DNA of 64,000 nt, taken from assembly GCF_002102265.1 (NCBI RefSeq), contig NZ_LQPG01000019.1:62001-126000 (forward strand). The letters are read 5' to 3'. How positions within the stretch are numbered: the stretch's first letter is position 1; every line of letters begins with the position of its first letter. Origin of the DNA: Mycolicibacter longobardus (GTDB lineage: Bacteria > Actinomycetota > Actinomycetes > Mycobacteriales > Mycobacteriaceae). Below are positions 44,290-56,676 of this stretch, in pieces. The notes under the pieces were generated by a model, which was not told the origin of the DNA, did not search any database, and saw nothing but the letters and a program-made list of their open reading frames with translations. A program made the position numbers and the translations under genes.

Positions 44290-45813
44290 ATGACCACCAC
44301 GAACTCAGCCGCCACGGCTTTCTCCGGCACCGGCACCGTGCTCAACCCCGCCAGCGGGGAGGTTGCCGGTGAGGTCCGTTGGACGGATCCGTCCGACGTG
44401 CAATCCATCGCCACCGGGCTGCGCGCCGCCCAGCGGGAATGGGAGCGGCGCGGCGCCAAGGGCCGCGCCAAGGCGCTGGCCCGTTACGCGGTGTGGCTGG
44501 GCGACAACCGCGAGGAGATCGAGAAGCTGCTGATCGCCGAGACCGGCAAATCCAGCACCGACGCCGCCCAAGAGGTGCCGTTGCTGATCATGATCCTGTC
44601 GTACGTGATCAAGGTGATGGACAAGGCGGTGGCCCCGGAGATCCGGCCGGCGTCGCTGCCACTGATGCGGGTCAAGAAGATCGCCATCCACTACCGTCCG
44701 CGGCCGGTGGTCGGCGTGATCGCACCGTGGAACTACCCGGTGGCCAACGCGTTGATGGATGCGATCGGCGCATTGGCCGCCGGCTGCGCGGTCCTGCTCA
44801 AGCCGTCCGAGCAGACCCCGCTCACCGCGGAACTGCTGCGCCACGGCTGGCAGCAGTCGGGTGGCCCGGACGTCTTCGCCGTGGTTCAGGGCGCACGCGA
44901 GGTGGCCGAGGCGGTGATCGACAACGCCGATTACGTGCAGTTCACCGGCTCCACCGCCACCGGCCGCAAGGTCGCAGAGCGGGCCGCGCAACGCCTGGTG
45001 CCGGTCAGCCTCGAGCTGGGCGGCAAAGACCCGATGATCGTGTGCGAGGACGCCGACATCGACCTGGCCGCGCACGCCGCGGTGTGGGGGGCGATGTTCA
45101 ACGCCGGACAGACCTGCGTGTCGGTTGAGCGGGTGTATGTGCTCGAGTCCGTCTACGACAAGTTCGTCGCCGCGGTCGTCCGCGATGTGGAGGCCCTGCA
45201 GATGGGCGCCGGTGAGGGCAAGCACTTCGGGGCGCTGATCAGCGACCAGCAGCTGGCCATCACCGAACGGCACGTCAAAGAGGCGGTCGCTGCCGGGGCG
45301 CGGGCGCTGACCGGCGGTCGCCGCGCCGCGGGTCCGGGCAGCTTCTACGAGCCCACGGTGCTGGTCGACGTCGACCACTCGATGTCCTGTATGACCGAGG
45401 AGACCTTCGGGCCGACCCTGCCGATCATGAAGGTCGCCAGTGTCGAGGAGGCGATCCGACTCGCCAACGACAGCGTCTACGGGCTGAGTGCCTCGGTGTT
45501 CTCCCGCGATGTCTCACGGGCCAAAGACATTGCACTCCAATTGGACTGCGGGGCGGTCAACGTCAACGACGTGATCTCCAACCTGATGTGCACGTCGGCG
45601 CCGATGGGCGGCTGGAAGACGTCGGGTATCGGGGCGCGCTTCGGCGGCGAGGACGGGATCCGCAAGTTCTGCCGGCAGGAGACCGTGGTCGCGCCGCGCA
45701 CCAACCTCGGCGCCGGCGGGAACTTCTACAACAACTCGCTCAAGACACTGGCCCGGACCAACCGGATGGTCACCCGGATGGCACTGGCGCGACCACGCCG
45801 CACCGCGAAATAG
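44290..45813 (+). CDS. NAD(P)-dependent aldehyde dehydrogenase (succinate-semialdehyde-type branch)
   Basis: The 507-aa ALDH has cofactor segment VIAPWNYPVANALMDAIGAL, LLKPSEQTPLTAELL, FTGSTATGRKVAE, catalytic Glu in SLELGGKDPMIV, nucleophile Cys in FNAGQTCVSVERVYV and the ETFGPTLP motif. It resembles the GabD2/coniferyl-type ALDHs. The physiological aldehyde is unknown. The C-terminus (LKTLARTNRMVTRMALARPR) is extended and basic, reminiscent of membrane-associating tails in some ALDHs. Its stop shares a base with the next gene's GTG. Confidence 0.9.
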   Translation: MTTTNSAATAFSGTGTVLNPASGEVAGEVRWTDPSDVQSIATGLRAAQREWERRGAKGRAKALARYAVWLGDNREEIEKLLIAETGKSSTDAAQEVPLLIMILSYVIKVMDKAVAPEIRPASLPLMRVKKIAIHYRPRPVVGVIAPWNYPVANALMDAIGALAAGCAVLLKPSEQTPLTAELLRHGWQQSGGPDVFAVVQGAREVAEAVIDNADYVQFTGSTATGRKVAERAAQRLVPVSLELGGKDPMIVCEDADIDLAAHAAVWGAMFNAGQTCVSVERVYVLESVYDKFVAAVVRDVEALQMGAGEGKHFGALISDQQLAITERHVKEAVAAGARALTGGRRAAGPGSFYEPTVLVDVDHSMSCMTEETFGPTLPIMKVASVEEAIRLANDSVYGLSASVFSRDVSRAKDIALQLDCGAVNVNDVISNLMCTSAPMGGWKTSGIGARFGGEDGIRKFCRQETVVAPRTNLGAGGNFYNNSLKTLARTNRMVTRMALARPRRTAK

Positions 45814-46643
45814 TGCGCGTCTTCACGGCGACGCTGTTCTGGTTGCTAGCCACCGTCAGCCTGGCGGTGGCGCTGCCGACGGCGTGGGCGCAGACCAACC
45901 TCATCGATGCCGACGGCTACGCGCGGCTGGCGGAGCGGGCTGCGGCTCAACCTGCTCTGCAGGACGCGGTTGCGGCCGAACTCAGCTCCCAGACCGTGCA
46001 GCTGATCCGCGCCGCCGGTTTCGGCATCGACCCGTCGGAGGTGCGGGAGGCCGCCCGCGAATACACCGCCGGGCCGTCCTTCCCACCGCAGTTCGTGAAG
46101 GTCAACCGGGAGGGGCACGCGTGGCTGTTGAACGTCGGCGACCCCGGCCCGTGGGAGATCGACGTGGCGCCGATGCTGCGAGACCAGGCGTTTGCCGAAC
46201 TGCTCTCCATCTACCCGGTGACGTTGCCGGCGTCGCTCACCGTGCCGCTGACGTCGACGTCCACCGAGGTGATGCGTCCCGACGGGCTACACCGGCTGGC
46301 GGTGTGGGGGCCCCTGCTGAGTATGGTGCTGGCCGCGCTGGCCGGCTTGTGCGCCGTTCTGACCCTCGTCGCGGCGCGGCACCGCGGCCGGGCCTTGGCG
46401 AGTCTGGGTGTTTCGGCGCTGTTGGTGGGCGCGGCGGGGTGGTCGGCGATCGAAGTGGCGCGACGCTACCTCAACCATGTGCTCAACCAGGCGACCGGCG
46501 ACATCCGCCGGATCGCCGGTGCCCTGGTGGACGTGGCCGAAGGCAGTCTGCATCTCTGGCTCAACCTCACGCTGGCGGCCGGGGCGGTGTTGGTGCTGGT
46601 GGGGGTGGGTGTCGCGCTGCTGGGTGGGTTGCGTAAGTCCTGA
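45813..46643 (+). CDS. Conserved actinobacterial membrane protein
   Basis: The 276-aa protein has an N-terminal hydrophobic segment (FTATLFWLLATVSLAVALPT, about residues 4-25), a soluble extracellular-looking domain (about 30-160; EVREAAREYTAGPSFPPQFV, DPGPWEIDVAPMLRD), then three more helices around 165-190, 200-220 and 250-272. I do not recognise a family. Its GTG start overlaps the aldehyde dehydrogenase stop by one base (TAGTG), showing translational coupling. Coding bias and topology support a real gene. Confidence 0.8.
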   Translation: MRVFTATLFWLLATVSLAVALPTAWAQTNLIDADGYARLAERAAAQPALQDAVAAELSSQTVQLIRAAGFGIDPSEVREAAREYTAGPSFPPQFVKVNREGHAWLLNVGDPGPWEIDVAPMLRDQAFAELLSIYPVTLPASLTVPLTSTSTEVMRPDGLHRLAVWGPLLSMVLAALAGLCAVLTLVAARHRGRALASLGVSALLVGAAGWSAIEVARRYLNHVLNQATGDIRRIAGALVDVAEGSLHLWLNLTLAAGAVLVLVGVGVALLGGLRKS

Positions 46644-46656
46644 CCGGTCCCCGCGG

Positions 46657-48699
46657 TCAGCCCAGCATCCGCCATAGGAACGAGAAGCTCAGCGCGGACT
46701 TGAACGCCGCCTGCGCGTTGTCCGCCGCCCCGCCGTGCCCGCCCTCGATGTTCTCGTAGTACCAGACCCGGTGCCCGGCTTCCTGCAGCGCCGCGGTCAT
46801 CTTGCGGGCATGCCCCGGATGCACCCGGTCATCGCGGGTGGAGGTGGTGATCAGCACCGGCGGGTATTGCTCATCGGCCGAAATATTCTGGTACGGCGAA
46901 TATTTGCTGATGAACTCCCAGTCGTCCGGGTTGTCCGGGTCGCCGTACTCGGCCACCCAGGATGCCCCGGCCAGCAGCAGGTGGTAGCGCCGCATGTCCA
47001 ACAGCGGCACCTGGCAGACCAGCGCACCGAACAACTGCGGATACGCGGTGAGCATGATGCCCATCAGCAGACCGCCGTTGCTGCCCCCCACCGCGCCGAG
47101 CTGTGCCACGTCGGTGATGGCCCGATCCGCCAGATCGGCGGCCACCGCGGCGAAATCCTCTGCCACCAGGTGTCTTCCGGCGCGCATCGCCTGGGTGTGC
47201 CAACCCGGCCCGTACTCACCGCCGCCGCGGATATTGGCCAGTACGTAGGTTCCCCCGCGCTCCAGCCACAGCCGGCCCAGCACACCGTCGTAGCCGGGGG
47301 TGCGCGCCACCTCGAATCCGCCGTAGCCGCCCAGCAGTGTCGGGCCGGTCGCACCGGCCGGGCGCACCACGAAGTAGGGGATCGCGGTGCCGTCTTTCGA
47401 CGTGGCGAAGTGCTGGGCGACCTCCAGGCCGTCGGTGTCGAAAAATGCCGGGGCGGACTTGATCTGTGTCAGCGGCCCGTCCACCGGACCGTGCAGCAAC
47501 CGCGACGGACGGTCGAATCCGCTTGAGTCCAGGAAGATCTCGTCTCCGGTGTCGTCGGCGGCCGCGACCACGGTGTTGGTGTTCGCCGGCACCTCGGCGA
47601 CCGGCCGTCGCTGCCAGCTACCCGGCGTGACCACCTCCACCCGGCTGGCCACATCGTGCAGGGTGACCAGGACCAGCCGGTCGCGGGTCCAGGCGTAGTG
47701 ATGCAGTGCGGTGTGGGCGTCGGGTTCGAATACAACGCTTAATGTCGCTGTTCCATCAAGGAATTCGTCGTAGTCGGCGGCCAACAGGGAGCCGGTCCGA
47801 TACGACGCGGTGCCGGTGTCCCAGTCGGTGCGCAGATCGATCAGGATCCACTGCCGGTGCACCGACACCGTGGCGTCGGTGGGCGCGTCGATGCGGATCA
47901 GCTCTTGGTGGCCGGGGCGGCCGCGCAGTTCGTAGACCTCATCGTTGAAGAAGTCGATGGCGCGCGACACCATGGTTCGTTCGAAGCCGGGAGTGCGATC
48001 GCAGCCCGCGGCCACCACCACATCGGTTGTCGCCCCGGCGAACACCGTCTCCGCCTGGATGAGATCCTGACCGCGCCGCCAGCGCTTCACCATCCGCGGG
48101 TACCCGGACTCGGTCAGCGAGTCGGCGCCGAAATCGGTACCCACCAGCACGGTGTCGGGGTCTTCCCAGCTGATCCGGGTCTTGGCCTCGGGCAGCTCGA
48201 ATCCCAGCGCGTCGGGGCCGACGAATTCCCGTGTCGTCATGTCGAATTCACGCACCACCACGGCGTCCGAGCCGCCGCGGGACAGTGAGATCAGCGCCCG
48301 GGTGTGGTCGGGTTCGATGACGTTGGCGCCGCCCCACACCCAGTTGCAGTCGTCGGCTCGACTGACCTCGTCCAAGTCGATCAGCACATCCCAGTCGGGA
48401 GTGTCGGAACGGTAGCTGTCCAGCGTTGTGCGTCGCCACAGCCCGCGTGGGTTGGCGGCGTCGCGCCAGAAGTTGTAGAGGAACTCGCCGCGGCGACGCA
48501 CGTATGGGATGCGGGCATCGGTGTCGAGCACCTCGAGGGCGGCTGCGCGCATCGCTTCGAAGTCGACCCCGGTGAGCTCATCCACCGTCGGCGCGTTCTG
48601 TGCACGCACCCAGCCGAGTGCGTCGTCGCCGGTGACGTCCTCCAGCCAGAGATACGGGTCCTCGAAGTCCTCAGCAGGCTGGGCAGGCATAGCAGTCAT
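46657..48699 (-). CDS. Prolyl oligopeptidase family serine peptidase (Rv0457c)
   Basis: This S9A oligopeptidase cleaves short peptides, classically after proline. The approximately 680-aa protein has an N-terminal beta-propeller (EDFEDPYLWLEDVTGDDALG start) and a C-terminal alpha/beta hydrolase with nucleophile elbow GAVGGSNGGLLMGIM, Asp in TSTRDDRVHPGHARKM and His in IEGGHGGAADNAQ. M. tuberculosis Rv0457c is 673 aa. Start ATG 48699 (MTAMPAQ) is preferred; ATG 48690 is possible. It is divergent from the Rv0458-type aldehyde dehydrogenase (56 bp between starts). No signal peptide is seen in the chosen frame. Confidence 0.93.
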   Translation of the reverse strand: MTAMPAQPAEDFEDPYLWLEDVTGDDALGWVRAQNAPTVDELTGVDFEAMRAAALEVLDTDARIPYVRRRGEFLYNFWRDAANPRGLWRRTTLDSYRSDTPDWDVLIDLDEVSRADDCNWVWGGANVIEPDHTRALISLSRGGSDAVVVREFDMTTREFVGPDALGFELPEAKTRISWEDPDTVLVGTDFGADSLTESGYPRMVKRWRRGQDLIQAETVFAGATTDVVVAAGCDRTPGFERTMVSRAIDFFNDEVYELRGRPGHQELIRIDAPTDATVSVHRQWILIDLRTDWDTGTASYRTGSLLAADYDEFLDGTATLSVVFEPDAHTALHHYAWTRDRLVLVTLHDVASRVEVVTPGSWQRRPVAEVPANTNTVVAAADDTGDEIFLDSSGFDRPSRLLHGPVDGPLTQIKSAPAFFDTDGLEVAQHFATSKDGTAIPYFVVRPAGATGPTLLGGYGGFEVARTPGYDGVLGRLWLERGGTYVLANIRGGGEYGPGWHTQAMRAGRHLVAEDFAAVAADLADRAITDVAQLGAVGGSNGGLLMGIMLTAYPQLFGALVCQVPLLDMRRYHLLLAGASWVAEYGDPDNPDDWEFISKYSPYQNISADEQYPPVLITTSTRDDRVHPGHARKMTAALQEAGHRVWYYENIEGGHGGAADNAQAAFKSALSFSFLWRMLG

Positions 48700-48755
48700 T
48701 GTGACCGCGACGGTAATGTGAGTTGAGTAACACCCATGGGTAAGGAGCAGCACCG

Positions 48756-50278
<1,523 letters not shown>

Positions 50279-50279
<1 letters not shown>

Positions 50280-50680
50280 TGGGCGCACCGGACCGGGTGC
50301 TGATCACCGACGCGGCTGCTGAGTTGGTGGCGCGCCTGGTCGCGCGTCACGGTCCGGTGATGTTCCATCAGTCCGGCGGCTGCTGCGACGGCTCGGCGCC
50401 GATGTGCTACCCCGACGGTGACTTCATCATCGGCGACCACGACGTGCTGCTCGGTGTGCTGGAGGTCTGCGGCGGGGTGCCGGTGTGGATCTCCGGGCCG
50501 CAGTTCGCCGCATGGAAACACACCCAGCTGATCATCGATGTGGTGCCCGGCCGCGGGGCCGGGTTCAGCCTGGAGGCGCCGGAAGGCATGCGGTTCCTGA
50601 CCCGCGGGCGGGCCTTCACCGACGCCGAGAACGCTCTGCTGGAAACAGTCCCGGTGACCACCGGGTCGCTACCGCGCTGA
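50279..50680 (+). CDS. DUF779 family protein (Rv0459-like)
   Basis: The 133-aa protein of unknown function typically follows acetaldehyde dehydrogenase. A conserved cysteine motif, HQSGGCCDGSAPMCYPDGDF, could bind metal or take part in redox chemistry. The rest reads VWISGPQFAAWKHTQLIIDV and GAGFSLEAPEGMRFLTRGRA. The ATG overlaps the dehydrogenase stop as TGATG. Its role is probably accessory to aldehyde oxidation, inferred only from context. Confidence 0.9.
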
Positions 50681-50709
50681 CCGGCGCGGTCGCCGTAAAA
50701 TCTACTGGT

Positions 50710-50988
50710 GTGATTCCGCTGCCGCGCCCCTGGCTGTTGAGCAGCGCCATGCTGGTCGGAGTGGCGGTAGGCGTGCTGGCCGGGATCGGCCTGAGCCTGT
50801 TGATCACCGCGCCGCTGCGCCCGGACGCCGCGATCACGCTGGCACTCGGAGTGCCCAGCATCGCGGGGCTGGTGCTGGTGTTCGTCTCCTCACGCCGGGG
50901 GGTAACCGCCCTGGGTGCGTTCCTGCTCGCGATGGGGCTGGGCTGGTTCGGGGCGCTCGCCGCGATTCAGGTGGTGTCGGGTGTCTGA
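50710..50988 (+). CDS. Small conserved membrane protein (Rv0460-like)
   Basis: The 92-aa product is almost entirely hydrophobic, with three probable transmembrane helices (about residues 8-33, 40-58 and 65-88). Length and position downstream of the DUF779 gene match Rv0460. GTG start at 50710. It overlaps the next membrane protein gene by 8 nt, so the two are likely coexpressed and may form a complex. No function is known. Confidence 0.8.
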   Translation: MIPLPRPWLLSSAMLVGVAVGVLAGIGLSLLITAPLRPDAAITLALGVPSIAGLVLVFVSSRRGVTALGAFLLAMGLGWFGALAAIQVVSGV

Positions 50989-51535
50989 GACCACCGACAC
51001 CGGAGCGCTGCCGATGACCGAGCCGCACTGGCCGCCGAGCTTCGACACCGGCCCGCACCCGACACCGCTGCCCGGCTCCGAGGCGATCGACGAGCCGTGC
51101 ACCGCCGACGAGCCGGTTCTGGCGCCCGAGCCGGACAGCGACGACTCGAAGTCTCGATCATCGACGGCCAAGCACGCCAAGCCGCCCAAACCGATTGTCG
51201 TGTCGGGTCAATACCGGTTCCTGAAGTGGTGGCATCTGGCGCTGGTGCTGGCCGGGGTGTGGATCCCGGCGGTCGGGATCGGGCTGGGGTTGTTCACCTG
51301 GTGGTATTCGTCGGCAGACAAGACCCCGGCCGTCTTCGCCGTGTTGGTCTACGCGACCGTGTGTGTCGTCGCCGGGTTGATCGTGGCGATGGTGGGGGAG
51401 AAGCCGGTGCTGTCAGCGGTGGCGATCGCGCTGATGTCGGCGGTGTTCGCCTCCGCGGTCGCCGCGGCGCCGTTGTACGGTCACTACTTCTGCCAGCACG
51501 TGGACCGCTGTATCGGCGGAATCATCCCGTACTGA
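50981..51535 (+). CDS. Conserved membrane protein (Rv0461-like)
   Basis: The 184-aa protein has a long acidic, proline-rich cytoplasmic N-terminus (about 1-70; DEPVLAPEPDSDDSKSRSST) with a basic patch KHAKPPKPIVVSGQYRFLKW, then three transmembrane helices (about 78-102, 113-133 and 140-165). The short outer tail has two Cys residues (HYFCQHVDRCIGGIIPY) that could form a disulfide. GTG start overlaps the previous gene. It matches Rv0461 in order and approximate size. Function is unknown. Confidence 0.8.
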   Translation: MSETTDTGALPMTEPHWPPSFDTGPHPTPLPGSEAIDEPCTADEPVLAPEPDSDDSKSRSSTAKHAKPPKPIVVSGQYRFLKWWHLALVLAGVWIPAVGIGLGLFTWWYSSADKTPAVFAVLVYATVCVVAGLIVAMVGEKPVLSAVAIALMSAVFASAVAAAPLYGHYFCQHVDRCIGGIIPY

Positions 51536-51853
51536 ACTTGGTCGGGTGAGTTCACGACATGGGTGGAGGATCGGTCGCGGCACGGGTAGGTTCCCGCCCC
51601 CGGACGACAGGGTGTTTGCCCGGCTTCCAGCGACAATCCGCGTCATGCCTGTCTGCAATGGCAATCAATGGTTGCCCAGTGGGAATTTGGCGACGTGATA
51701 CCGGCGTCAAAATCCCACTCACGGCCAGCGCACCTGTGATCAGTATCCGGCCGTTGTCGCTGTGAGCCGGGCACAACACCACATGGTTCTGAGTCTGATC
51801 GACGTTCCCACCGCCACTGCCCGTGGCCCGCGCGGCCCGGATAGGGTAGGCGG
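51536..51853. other. 318-bp non-coding gap before lpdC with a long-range inverted repeat
   Basis: No convincing gene is present. The main structure is an inverted repeat AGTGGGAATTT (51678-51688) and AAAATCCCACT (51709-51719), with 10 of 11 bases pairing around a 20-nt loop. It could be a leader hairpin or operator for lpdC, whose GTG is 135 bp downstream. Confidence 0.5.
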
Positions 51854-53248
51854 GTGACCCACTTTGACGTCGTCGTCCTCGGAGCCGGCCCCGGCGGGTA
51901 TGTCGCGGCCATTCGCGCCGCCCAGCTGGGCTTGAACACCGCCATCATCGAGCCGAAATACTGGGGCGGGGTCTGTCTCAACGTCGGCTGTATTCCCTCG
52001 AAAGCGCTGCTGCGCAACGCCGAGCTGGCGCACATCTTCAACCGCGAGGCCGACATGTTCGGGATCAGCGGCACGGCCACCTTCGACTACGGCGCGGCGT
52101 TCGACCGCAGCCGCAAGGTCGCCGAGGGCCGGGTTGCCGGCGTGCACTTCCTGATGAAGAAGAACAAGATCACCGAGATCCACGGCTACGGGCGGTTCAC
52201 CGACGCCCACACGCTGGCCGTCGAACTCAACGAGGGTGGAACCGAGACCGTCACCTTCACCAACGCGATCATCGCCACCGGGTCCAGCACCCGGCTGGTG
52301 CCGGGCACGTCGCTCTCGGACAACGTCGTCACCTACGAACAACTGATCCTGAGCCGGGAACTGCCGAAATCGATCATCATCGCCGGCGCCGGGGCCATCG
52401 GCATGGAGTTCTCCTACGTGCTGGCCAACTACGGCGTGGACGTCACTGTGGTGGAGTTCCTGCCCCGAGCGCTGCCCAACGAGGACGCCGACGTGTCCAA
52501 GGAGATCGAGAAGCAGTTCAAGAAGCTGGGCGTCAAAGTCCGCACCGGCACCAAGGTGGAAAGCATCACCGATGACGGCTCGACGGTGTCGGTCGTGGTC
52601 AGCAAGGACGGCCAGACCGAGACGCTGCAGGCCGACAAAGTGTTGCAGGCCATCGGTTTTGCCCCCAACGTCGACGGCTACGGCCTGGAGGCTGCCGGTG
52701 TGGCGCTCACTGAGCGCCGCGCCATCGGCGTCGAGGAGTACATGCGGACCTCGGTGCCGCACATCTATGCCATCGGTGATGTCACCGGCCTGCTGCAGCT
52801 GGCGCACGTTGCTGAGGCGCAGGCCGTGGTGGCCGCCGAGACCATCGCCGGGGCCGAGACCATGTCGCTGGGCGACTACCGGATGATGCCGCGGGCCACG
52901 TTCTGCCAGCCGCAGGTGGCCAGCTTCGGGCTCACCGAGGAGCAGGCCAAGGCCGAGGGCTACGACGTGAAGGTGGTCAAGTTCCCGTTCACCGCCAACG
53001 GCAAGGCGCACGGGGTGGGCGACCCGAGCGGTTTCGTGAAGCTGATCGCCGACGCCAAATACGGCGAGCTGATCGGCGGGCACCTGGTAGGCCACGATGT
53101 GTCCGAGCTGCTGCCGGAACTCACCCTGGCGCAGAAGTGGGACCTGACCGCCAACGAACTGGCCCGCAACGTGCACACCCACCCGACCATGTCCGAGGCG
53201 CTGCAGGAGTGCTTCCACGGCCTGACCGGCCACATGATCAACTTCTGA
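51854..53248 (+). CDS. lpdC: Dihydrolipoamide dehydrogenase LpdC
   Basis: LpdC is the E3 flavoprotein of pyruvate/branched-chain 2-oxoacid dehydrogenases and, in M. tuberculosis, of peroxynitrite reductase. The 464-aa protein has exactly the M. tuberculosis length. FAD motif [20 protein letters not shown], redox disulfide in [19 protein letters not shown] motif [20 protein letters not shown] and the C-terminal catalytic His in [14 protein letters not shown] are present. The start is a GTG at 51854. Confidence 0.97.
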   Translation: MTHFDVVVLGAGPGGYVAAIRAAQLGLNTAIIEPKYWGGVCLNVGCIPSKALLRNAELAHIFNREADMFGISGTATFDYGAAFDRSRKVAEGRVAGVHFLMKKNKITEIHGYGRFTDAHTLAVELNEGGTETVTFTNAIIATGSSTRLVPGTSLSDNVVTYEQLILSRELPKSIIIAGAGAIGMEFSYVLANYGVDVTVVEFLPRALPNEDADVSKEIEKQFKKLGVKVRTGTKVESITDDGSTVSVVVSKDGQTETLQADKVLQAIGFAPNVDGYGLEAAGVALTERRAIGVEEYMRTSVPHIYAIGDVTGLLQLAHVAEAQAVVAAETIAGAETMSLGDYRMMPRATFCQPQVASFGLTEEQAKAEGYDVKVVKFPFTANGKAHGVGDPSGFVKLIADAKYGELIGGHLVGHDVSELLPELTLAQKWDLTANELARNVHTHPTMSEALQECFHGLTGHMINF

Positions 53249-53263
53249 GCCGGGTCCGACGCG

Positions 53264-56173
53264 TCAGGCGTGCACCTGCTCACGGTCCCGCTGGACGGGC
53301 CGCGGCCAGGGCCGCGGCCAGGGCTGCGGAACCGGCCGCGGACGCACCACCTGCGGCCACCAGAACCAGCGCCCGAGCAGGGTGGCGACCGACGGCGTCA
53401 TCAGCGACCGGACGATCAGGGTGTCGAAGAGCAGGCCCAACCCGATGGTCGTGCCGACCTGGCCGATCACGATCAACGCACTGACCGCCATGGAGGCCAT
53501 GGTGAAGGCGAACACCAGGCCCGCGGCCGTGACCACGGCACCGGTGCCGACCATGGCGCGAATCAGCCCGGTGTGCAGGCCCGCGTGGATCTCCTCCTTG
53601 ATGCGCGAGACCAGCAACAGGTTGTAGTCCGCACCGACGGCGAGCAGCACGATGACCGACATCGGCAGCACCATCCAGTGCAGCGGGATACCCACGAGGT
53701 GTTGCCAGAGCAGGACTGAGAGGCCGAACGCCGAACCGAGACTGAGCACCACCGTGCCGACGATCACCGTCGCGGCGACCACGGCGCGGGTGAGCACCAT
53801 CATGATGATGAAGATCAGAATCAGTGCGGCCGTCGCAACGATCAACAAGTCGTAGTTGGCGCCCTGCTGCATGTCGTAGAACATCGCCGCACTGCCGCCC
53901 AGGTAGATCCTGGCTCCCTCGAACGGTGTTCCCTTGATCGCATCGGCCGCCGCGACCTTGAGCGATTCGATGCGCGATATTCCCTCGGGCGTCAACGGGT
54001 CACCCTGGTGAATGATGGTGAACCGCACCGCATGACCGTCCGGCGACATGAACAGCTTGATGCCGCGCTTGAAGTCGGCGGTGTCGAAGGCTTCCGGCGG
54101 GAGGTAGAACGAATCGTCGTTCTTGGCGGCGTCGAACGCCTCGCCCATGGCCGTCGAGTTCTCCTGCATCGCCATGTTCTGGTCCTGCTGAGCCTTCTGC
54201 ACCTGGTACTGGTTGAGCAACGTCTGCTTCTGGTTCTTCATCGACTGGATCTGCGCCGGCATCACCGCGACCATCCGCGGCATCAGCTCGGCCATGCGCT
54301 GCATGTCGGGCACGATCTCATCGAAGTCGGCAGACATGGTGTCGACACCGTCCAGGGCATCGAAGATCGACCGCAAAGACCAGCAGATGGGGATGTCGAA
54401 GCAGTGCGGCTCCCAGTAGAAGTAGTTGCGGAACACCCGGAAGAAATCGTCGAAATCGGCCATATGGTTGCGCATTTCGCCGATGTCGACTGCCGTGTTC
54501 GACATCTTGTCGGCCATCCGCTGCGACACTTCGGCCAGGTCCTGCTGGATGCTCATCATCTCGGTCATCGAGTCGATGCTGGCCTGCAGATCGTCGGCCT
54601 GCTTGAGCAGGTTCTCCAGGTTGGTCTGCATGTAGTCGTTGTTCATCAACTGGGCGGTGCCGCTCTGGCCGAGTGTGTACGGGATCGTCGAATGCTTGAC
54701 CGGATCCCCGTCGGGGCGGGTGATGGTCTGCACCTGGGCGATGCCGTGCACGTGCTTGAGAGCTTTGGCGATCTTGTCGATCACCAGGAAGTCCGCCGGG
54801 TTGCGCAGATCCCGGTCGGTTTCGACCATCATCAGGTCCGGGTTCATCTTCGCCTGGGAGAAGTGCCGGAACGCCGCCGAGTAACCCACGTTCGCCGCAA
54901 CGTCATCGGGCAGGTAGATGCGGTCGTTGTAGCTGGTGTGGTAGCCGGGCAGCGCGAGCAGGCCGATCAGCGCCGCCGCGACGGCGGCCACCAGGATCGC
55001 CCCGGGCCAGCGAACGGTGGCGGTACCGACCCGGTGCCACCCGGTCGACCGGGTGACGCGCTTGGGCTCCAGCACGCGACCGAAGCGACTGCACACCGAG
55101 ATGACTGCCGGCCCCAGGGTCAAGGCCGCGGCGACCACGATCACCATGCCGATCGACAGCGGGAAGCCCATCGTCTGGAAGTACGGCAGCCGGGTGAAGT
55201 GCAGACAGAACGTGGCCCCGGCAATGGTCAGTCCGGAGGCCAACACCACGTGCGCGGTTCCGTGGAACATGCTGTAGTACGCGGTTTCTCGGTCCTCACC
55301 GGCTTTGCGCGCCTCCTGATATCGGCCGATCAGGAAGATCGCGTAGTCGGTGGAGGCGGCGATGGCCAACGTCACCAGCATGTTGGTCGCGAAGGTCGTC
55401 AGGCCGAACAGATTATGAAATCCCAGGAATGCCACCAGTCCTCGGGCAGCCGACAGCTCGAGCACGACCATCAGCAGCACGATCAGGGTGGAGATGACGG
55501 ATCGGTACACCCCCAACAACATCACCGTGATGACGGCGAAGGTGAGCATTTCGATGGTTTCCATGCTCTTGTCGCCGACGTGGTTCTGGTCGGAACTTGT
55601 TGCCGCCGGCCCGGTGACATAGGCCTTCACGCCGGCGGGAGCGGGGAGATCGGATGCGATCTGGCGTACCGCGTCCACTGACTCGTTGGCCAGCGTCTCC
55701 CCCTGGTCGCCGGCGATGTAGACCTGAACGTAGGCAGCCTTGCCGTCGGCGCTCTGGGCGCCCTTGGCAGTCAGCGTGTCGCCCCAGAAATCTTGGACGT
55801 GCTGCACGTGGGCGGTGTCGGCGCGCAGATCGCGCACCATGCGGTCATAGAACTCGTGCGCCTGCGCGCCCAGCGGCTCCTCGCCTTCGAGCACGATCAT
55901 CACCGAGCTGGAAGTGTCGTACTCCTGGAACACCTTTCCGACGCGCTTGGTGGCGATCATCGACGGTGCGTCGTTGGGGCTCATCGACACCGCGCGTAGC
56001 TTGCCGACTTCCTCAAGCTGCGGGACGACGATATTCAGCACGGCGATAAGGGCGATCCACGCCAGGATGATCGGCACCGCAAACTTGCGGATGAATCGGG
56101 GTATTCCCGGGCGCTCGGCGCGGCGTGCCGCCGGAATCGTCTCGGTCGGCGCGTCGTCCGTCGGCGCGGTCAT
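53264..56173 (-). CDS. mmpL: MmpL transporter, MmpL4/MmpL5-type
   Basis: The 969-aa RND-family transporter, with an MmpS partner, exports siderophores, lipids or drugs. There are two six-helix bundles with proton-relay Asp-Tyr pairs in [14 protein letters not shown] (Asp276) and [13 protein letters not shown] (Asp849), and periplasmic domains. Between about residues 505 and 690 lies the long coiled-coil insert typical of MmpL4/5 ([34 protein letters not shown] with two Cys). The C-terminal tail is a Pro-Trp-Arg repeat ([19 protein letters not shown]). The ATG overlaps the mmpS stop. The subtype (L4 or L5) cannot be fixed by eye. Confidence 0.93.
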   Translation of the reverse strand: MTAPTDDAPTETIPAARRAERPGIPRFIRKFAVPIILAWIALIAVLNIVVPQLEEVGKLRAVSMSPNDAPSMIATKRVGKVFQEYDTSSSVMIVLEGEEPLGAQAHEFYDRMVRDLRADTAHVQHVQDFWGDTLTAKGAQSADGKAAYVQVYIAGDQGETLANESVDAVRQIASDLPAPAGVKAYVTGPAATSSDQNHVGDKSMETIEMLTFAVITVMLLGVYRSVISTLIVLLMVVLELSAARGLVAFLGFHNLFGLTTFATNMLVTLAIAASTDYAIFLIGRYQEARKAGEDRETAYYSMFHGTAHVVLASGLTIAGATFCLHFTRLPYFQTMGFPLSIGMVIVVAAALTLGPAVISVCSRFGRVLEPKRVTRSTGWHRVGTATVRWPGAILVAAVAAALIGLLALPGYHTSYNDRIYLPDDVAANVGYSAAFRHFSQAKMNPDLMMVETDRDLRNPADFLVIDKIAKALKHVHGIAQVQTITRPDGDPVKHSTIPYTLGQSGTAQLMNNDYMQTNLENLLKQADDLQASIDSMTEMMSIQQDLAEVSQRMADKMSNTAVDIGEMRNHMADFDDFFRVFRNYFYWEPHCFDIPICWSLRSIFDALDGVDTMSADFDEIVPDMQRMAELMPRMVAVMPAQIQSMKNQKQTLLNQYQVQKAQQDQNMAMQENSTAMGEAFDAAKNDDSFYLPPEAFDTADFKRGIKLFMSPDGHAVRFTIIHQGDPLTPEGISRIESLKVAAADAIKGTPFEGARIYLGGSAAMFYDMQQGANYDLLIVATAALILIFIIMMVLTRAVVAATVIVGTVVLSLGSAFGLSVLLWQHLVGIPLHWMVLPMSVIVLLAVGADYNLLLVSRIKEEIHAGLHTGLIRAMVGTGAVVTAAGLVFAFTMASMAVSALIVIGQVGTTIGLGLLFDTLIVRSLMTPSVATLLGRWFWWPQVVRPRPVPQPWPRPWPRPVQRDREQVHA

Positions 56174-56595
56174 GCTGCCTTCACAAAGCAGTAGGTCTCG
56201 GCATTCACTCCGGTAGCCGTCCGTTCTTGTTTGATCTCGTCATCGACGGTCACCCGGCAGCTGATGCTGTCGCCGTCGCCCTGGGCCAAGATGTTGGGCA
56301 TCACCGAGGGCAAGGTGGTCTGCAGCGTCAACGTCCACGGCAGAACCGCGTCGGTGACGCGCTGAGGCTTTCCTTCGAGGTCCATGTAGTTGATGACGGC
56401 TGTGGCGCCGGAGCCGAAGACCTCATAGGTCACGAACTTGGGGTTGAAGTCCTCCGCGTTGTCCGAGGACAAGTCGGTCACCACGACGGGATGCGCGCCG
56501 AACACCGTCCGCAGGTTCGCAACCGTCGCGGCGCCCGCGGCGACGGCGACGACGATCAACGCCGGCAGCCACACCCGCCTAATCAGCCTGGTCAT
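56170..56595 (-). CDS. mmpS: MmpS accessory membrane protein (MmpS4/5-type)
   Basis: The 141-aa protein has one N-terminal transmembrane helix (about residues 9-30, [20 protein letters not shown]) and a periplasmic beta-rich domain: [46 protein letters not shown] and [13 protein letters not shown] with paired cysteines. It assembles with MmpL for export. ATG at 56595 is chosen since GGGAAGG lies 5 nt before it; the in-frame GTG two codons upstream leaves no spacing. Its stop overlaps mmpL (ATGA). Confidence 0.93.
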   Translation of the reverse strand: MTRLIRRVWLPALIVVAVAAGAATVANLRTVFGAHPVVVTDLSSDNAEDFNPKFVTYEVFGSGATAVINYMDLEGKPQRVTDAVLPWTLTLQTTLPSVMPNILAQGDGDSISCRVTVDDEIKQERTATGVNAETYCFVKAA

Positions 56596-56659
56596 CGCCA
56601 CCTTCCCGGCGTTGGCCCGGGTCGGCCACCGCTGCTGTTCCAGGTAGCTAAACTAACTA

Positions 56660-56676
56660 GATTAAGTGGATTAAGT
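56660..56676. promoter_or_regulatory. Tandem GATTAAGT repeats in the mmpS/tetR divergent promoter
   Basis: GATTAAGTG-GATTAAGTC lies in an AT-rich stretch (56647-56685) of the 120-bp region between divergent mmpS and tetR starts. A 9-bp direct repeat in this position is a good candidate binding site for the TetR protein encoded next door. Confidence 0.55.
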